Shown here: one piece after another, positions 5,513 to 7,063 of the stretch
Position numbering within the stretch: position 1 is the stretch's first letter
How the letters are laid out: each line of letters opens with the position of its first letter
Assembly (NCBI GenBank): GCA_025929655.1
Contig: JAICPV010000110.1
Coordinates: 1-7,063, forward strand
Source of the DNA: Pyrinomonadaceae bacterium
Lineage (GTDB): Bacteria; Acidobacteriota; Blastocatellia; Pyrinomonadales; Pyrinomonadaceae
DNA: 7,063 nucleotides
Direction of reading: 5' to 3'
Position numbers and translations under genes: made by a program
The notes under the pieces: model-generated
What the model saw: the letters and a program-made list of their open reading frames with translations, nothing else
Database searches by the model: none
What the model was told of the DNA's origin: nothing

Positions 5513-6877
5513 ATGCCGGATATTTTGTTAGTCATTTTAGCTGTTATTTTCGTCCTCGGCGTTGCGATCAACATCCACGAGCTGGGACATTTCATCGTCG
5601 CAAAATTGTTCGGGATGCGCGTCGAGGCGTACTCGTTCTTCGGCCTCGGGCCGCGAATTTGGGGATTCAAGATCGGGCATACCGATTACAGGGTCAGTGC
5701 GATCCCGCTCGGCGCTTATGTAAAACTCTACGGCGACGAGGCTACCGCTCCGCTTGAGGGTGGGGAATCGACGAACGAAAAGGTCCCGGCGTCGGAGCTT
5801 TATGAGCTTCGGCCGCGATGGCAGAAATTCCTGGTCATGCTCGGCGGGCCGTTCATGAACATCGTACTGGCCCTGTCGATCCCGTTCTTCGGCGCTTTGA
5901 TGTACGGCGTGCCGTCAACACCGGACCCGATCATTTCTTACGTCGCGCCAAACGGTGCCGCGGAACGGGCTGGATTGAAGGCCGGTGACAAGATCGTCGC
6001 TTTCGAAGGTGAGGCGAACCCGACTTGGAGAAAGATCGAGACCGGTGCGGCGATATCGCCGGAGAAACCGCTTCCGATCAGTGTCGAGCGAGACGGTCAA
6101 AACATCGTTTTGTCGATCACGCCGGCGAGGGTGGATAAGAAAGGCCAAGGGATCGGCGACGTCGAGATGAAGCCCGAAACCGGCGTCGAGCAGGTGATGG
6201 TGACGAATGTCGAAGAAGGCACACCCGCCGCCGCTGCAGGCTTGCAGGCGCGCGACCGGATCGTTTCGGTTAATGGCGCGAACGTCACCAATTCCGGCAA
6301 TTTCATGACGCTGGTTCAGGCGAACAAAGATAAGCCGATGACGATCGGCGTCGAGAGAAACGGCGAGCGGCTGCAGCTGCCGGTAACGACCTATGTCGAA
6401 GGCAGCGGGCAGGTGCGCATCGGCATCGGCCTACGCGGCATCCCGAGCAAAGTGCGTGAACCGGCAGGAGTCGGCGATGCGGCTCGATTTGCAGTTGCAG
6501 CAAATTACGAGATCATCGCGCTCACGGGCCGCGTTTTCGGACAGCTTTTCAGCGGCCAGCGTGCGGTAAGGGACGCGGGATTATCAGGGCCGGTCGGCAT
6601 CGTCGGAATAATTTCTTCGGTCGTGCAGGACGAAGGCTTCGCTGGATTATTTTCGATCCTGGCGGTCATCAGCCTAAACCTCGGCGTTTTCAATCTGCTT
6701 CCGATCCCACTGCTCGATGGCGGACAGATCCTCGTGCTTGGCATTGAAAAAGTGCTTTCCTGGTTTGGCCGAACGCTCTCAATGGCATGGAAGGAGCGAA
6801 TCCAATTGACCGGCCTCGCGGTGATCTTGCTGCTGATGGTATTCACGCTGTTTTTGGACGTATCGAAATTCTTTTAA
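5513..6877 (+). CDS. rseP: RseP-family site-2 intramembrane zinc metalloprotease with two PDZ domains
   Basis: A 454-residue inner-membrane protease of the site-2 family (M50), which cleaves anti-sigma factors or remnant signal peptides within the membrane. The first transmembrane helix carries the zinc motif HELGH at 22-26 (catalytic Glu23). PLGAYVKLYGDE (65-76) matches the family's conserved post-helix loop, and GGPFMNIVLA (111-120) starts the next membrane helix. Two PDZ domains follow, at roughly 140-205 (AERAGLKAGDKIVAFEG) and 225-290 (PAAAAGLQARDRIVSVNG). The third zinc ligand is Asp402 in NLLPIPLLDGG (394-404). A last hydrophobic helix covers about 431-448. No Shine-Dalgarno precedes the ATG, so translation may depend on coupling or on start-codon recognition after dxr. 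The substrate is not evident because no sigma or anti-sigma gene is in the window. A large hairpin separates it from ispG. Confidence 0.96.
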   Translation: MPDILLVILAVIFVLGVAINIHELGHFIVAKLFGMRVEAYSFFGLGPRIWGFKIGHTDYRVSAIPLGAYVKLYGDEATAPLEGGESTNEKVPASELYELRPRWQKFLVMLGGPFMNIVLALSIPFFGALMYGVPSTPDPIISYVAPNGAAERAGLKAGDKIVAFEGEANPTWRKIETGAAISPEKPLPISVERDGQNIVLSITPARVDKKGQGIGDVEMKPETGVEQVMVTNVEEGTPAAAAGLQARDRIVSVNGANVTNSGNFMTLVQANKDKPMTIGVERNGERLQLPVTTYVEGSGQVRIGIGLRGIPSKVREPAGVGDAARFAVAANYEIIALTGRVFGQLFSGQRAVRDAGLSGPVGIVGIISSVVQDEGFAGLFSILAVISLNLGVFNLLPIPLLDGGQILVLGIEKVLSWFGRTLSMAWKERIQLTGLAVILLLMVFTLFLDVSKFF

Positions 6878-6884
6878 TGGTTCA

Positions 6885-6974
6885 CCGAGTTGACTGAGTT
6901 TACAGAGTTACAGAGCGTGTTTTGTTGTTTCGACTCCTGTAACTCTGCAACTCTGTAACTCGGACAACTTTTTT
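6885..6974 (+). terminator. long imperfect hairpin of GAGTT-unit repeats plus T6 between rseP and ispG
   Basis: The left arm (6885-6913) and right arm (6937-6963) pair at CCGAGTT/AACTCGG (7 bp), GAGTT/AACTC (5 bp), AC/GT (2 bp) and CAGAGTTACAG/CTGTAACTCTG (11 bp), about 25 pairs in all. The arms are tandem degenerate units: GAGTT at 6887, 6896 and 6905, and AACTC at 6941, 6949 and 6957. Six T's (6969-6974) follow five bases after the stem, as in an intrinsic terminator, yet only one base separates them from the ispG ATG. It may be a terminator, an attenuator of ispG, or a repeat element that landed in the operon. Confidence 0.6.
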
Positions 6975-6975
6975 C

Positions 6976-7063
6976 ATGCGAAATTCGCGCCCAGTTAAAG
7001 TTCGAAACATCCAGATTGGTGGCGGCGCACCGGTCGTCGTGCAGTCCATGACCAAGACCGACA
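6976..7063 (+). CDS. ispG: IspG, 4-hydroxy-3-methylbut-2-en-1-yl diphosphate synthase, N-terminal fragment
   Basis: Only the first 29 codons and one extra base are in the window. The frame opens MRNSRPVKVRNIQIGGGAPV and continues VVQSMTKTD, which is the highly conserved N-terminus of IspG (GcpE), the iron-sulfur enzyme that makes HMBPP late in the MEP pathway. The iron-sulfur cysteines lie far downstream and cannot be checked. The gene follows dxr and rseP in the same direction, a common arrangement for these genes. No Shine-Dalgarno is present: the ATG is preceded by the T6 run of the hairpin. Confidence 0.93.
   Translation, partial: MRNSRPVKVRNIQIGGGAPVVVQSMTKTD

Overview
The window is ordinary bacterial chromosome of moderate GC content. 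It holds six complete genes and two truncated by the window edges, and nearly all are housekeeping genes. The sequence carries no taxonomic marker. The gene set suggests Acidobacteriota, perhaps class Blastocatellia: a DUF1572/DinB-type protein, a HisRS of the 'RYDLTVP' type, a dxr-rseP-ispG cluster, very few Shine-Dalgarno sequences and many short palindromic repeats. This placement is an inference and is tentative.

Layout from left to right: the C-terminal part of murJ, the lipid II flippase (1-969, +); a gamma-class carbonic anhydrase-like protein (1147-1665, +); hisS (1754-3118, +); a DUF1572/DinB-like protein (3245-3838, +); a convergent small gene for a secreted, extremely arginine-rich protein (3874-4167, -), separated from the DinB gene by a strong hairpin that can serve both strands; dxr (4295-5503, +); rseP (5513-6877, +); and the start of ispG (6976-7063, +). 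dxr and ispG are two steps of the MEP isoprenoid pathway. rseP encodes the intramembrane site-2 protease that often sits between or beside them. murJ depends on undecaprenyl lipid made from the products of that pathway, but it lies outside the dxr cluster.

The unusual content is not a gene. Short inverted-repeat elements fill most of the gaps and one lies inside a gene. (i) A 54-bp, multiple-of-three, cloverleaf-like palindrome (1973-2026) sits exactly in frame inside hisS and adds 18 residues at a beta-hairpin turn, much like the Rickettsia palindromic elements. (ii) A hairpin with arms of four GAGACNN heptads overlaps the end of the carbonic anhydrase gene and supplies its stop codon (1651-1722). 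(iii) A hairpin of similar design, built from GAGTT units about 8-9 nt apart, lies between rseP and ispG and ends in six T's one base before the ispG ATG. (iv) Two 28-bp imperfect repeats with GTAA/ATAA-loop stems form an inverted, REPIN-like pair between hisS and the DinB gene, and a probable third relative lies upstream of the carbonic anhydrase gene. Together these suggest a genome seeded by several families of small non-autonomous palindromes.

No defence system, phage gene, transposase, RNA gene or CRISPR array is visible. No gap between genes exceeds 177 bases.
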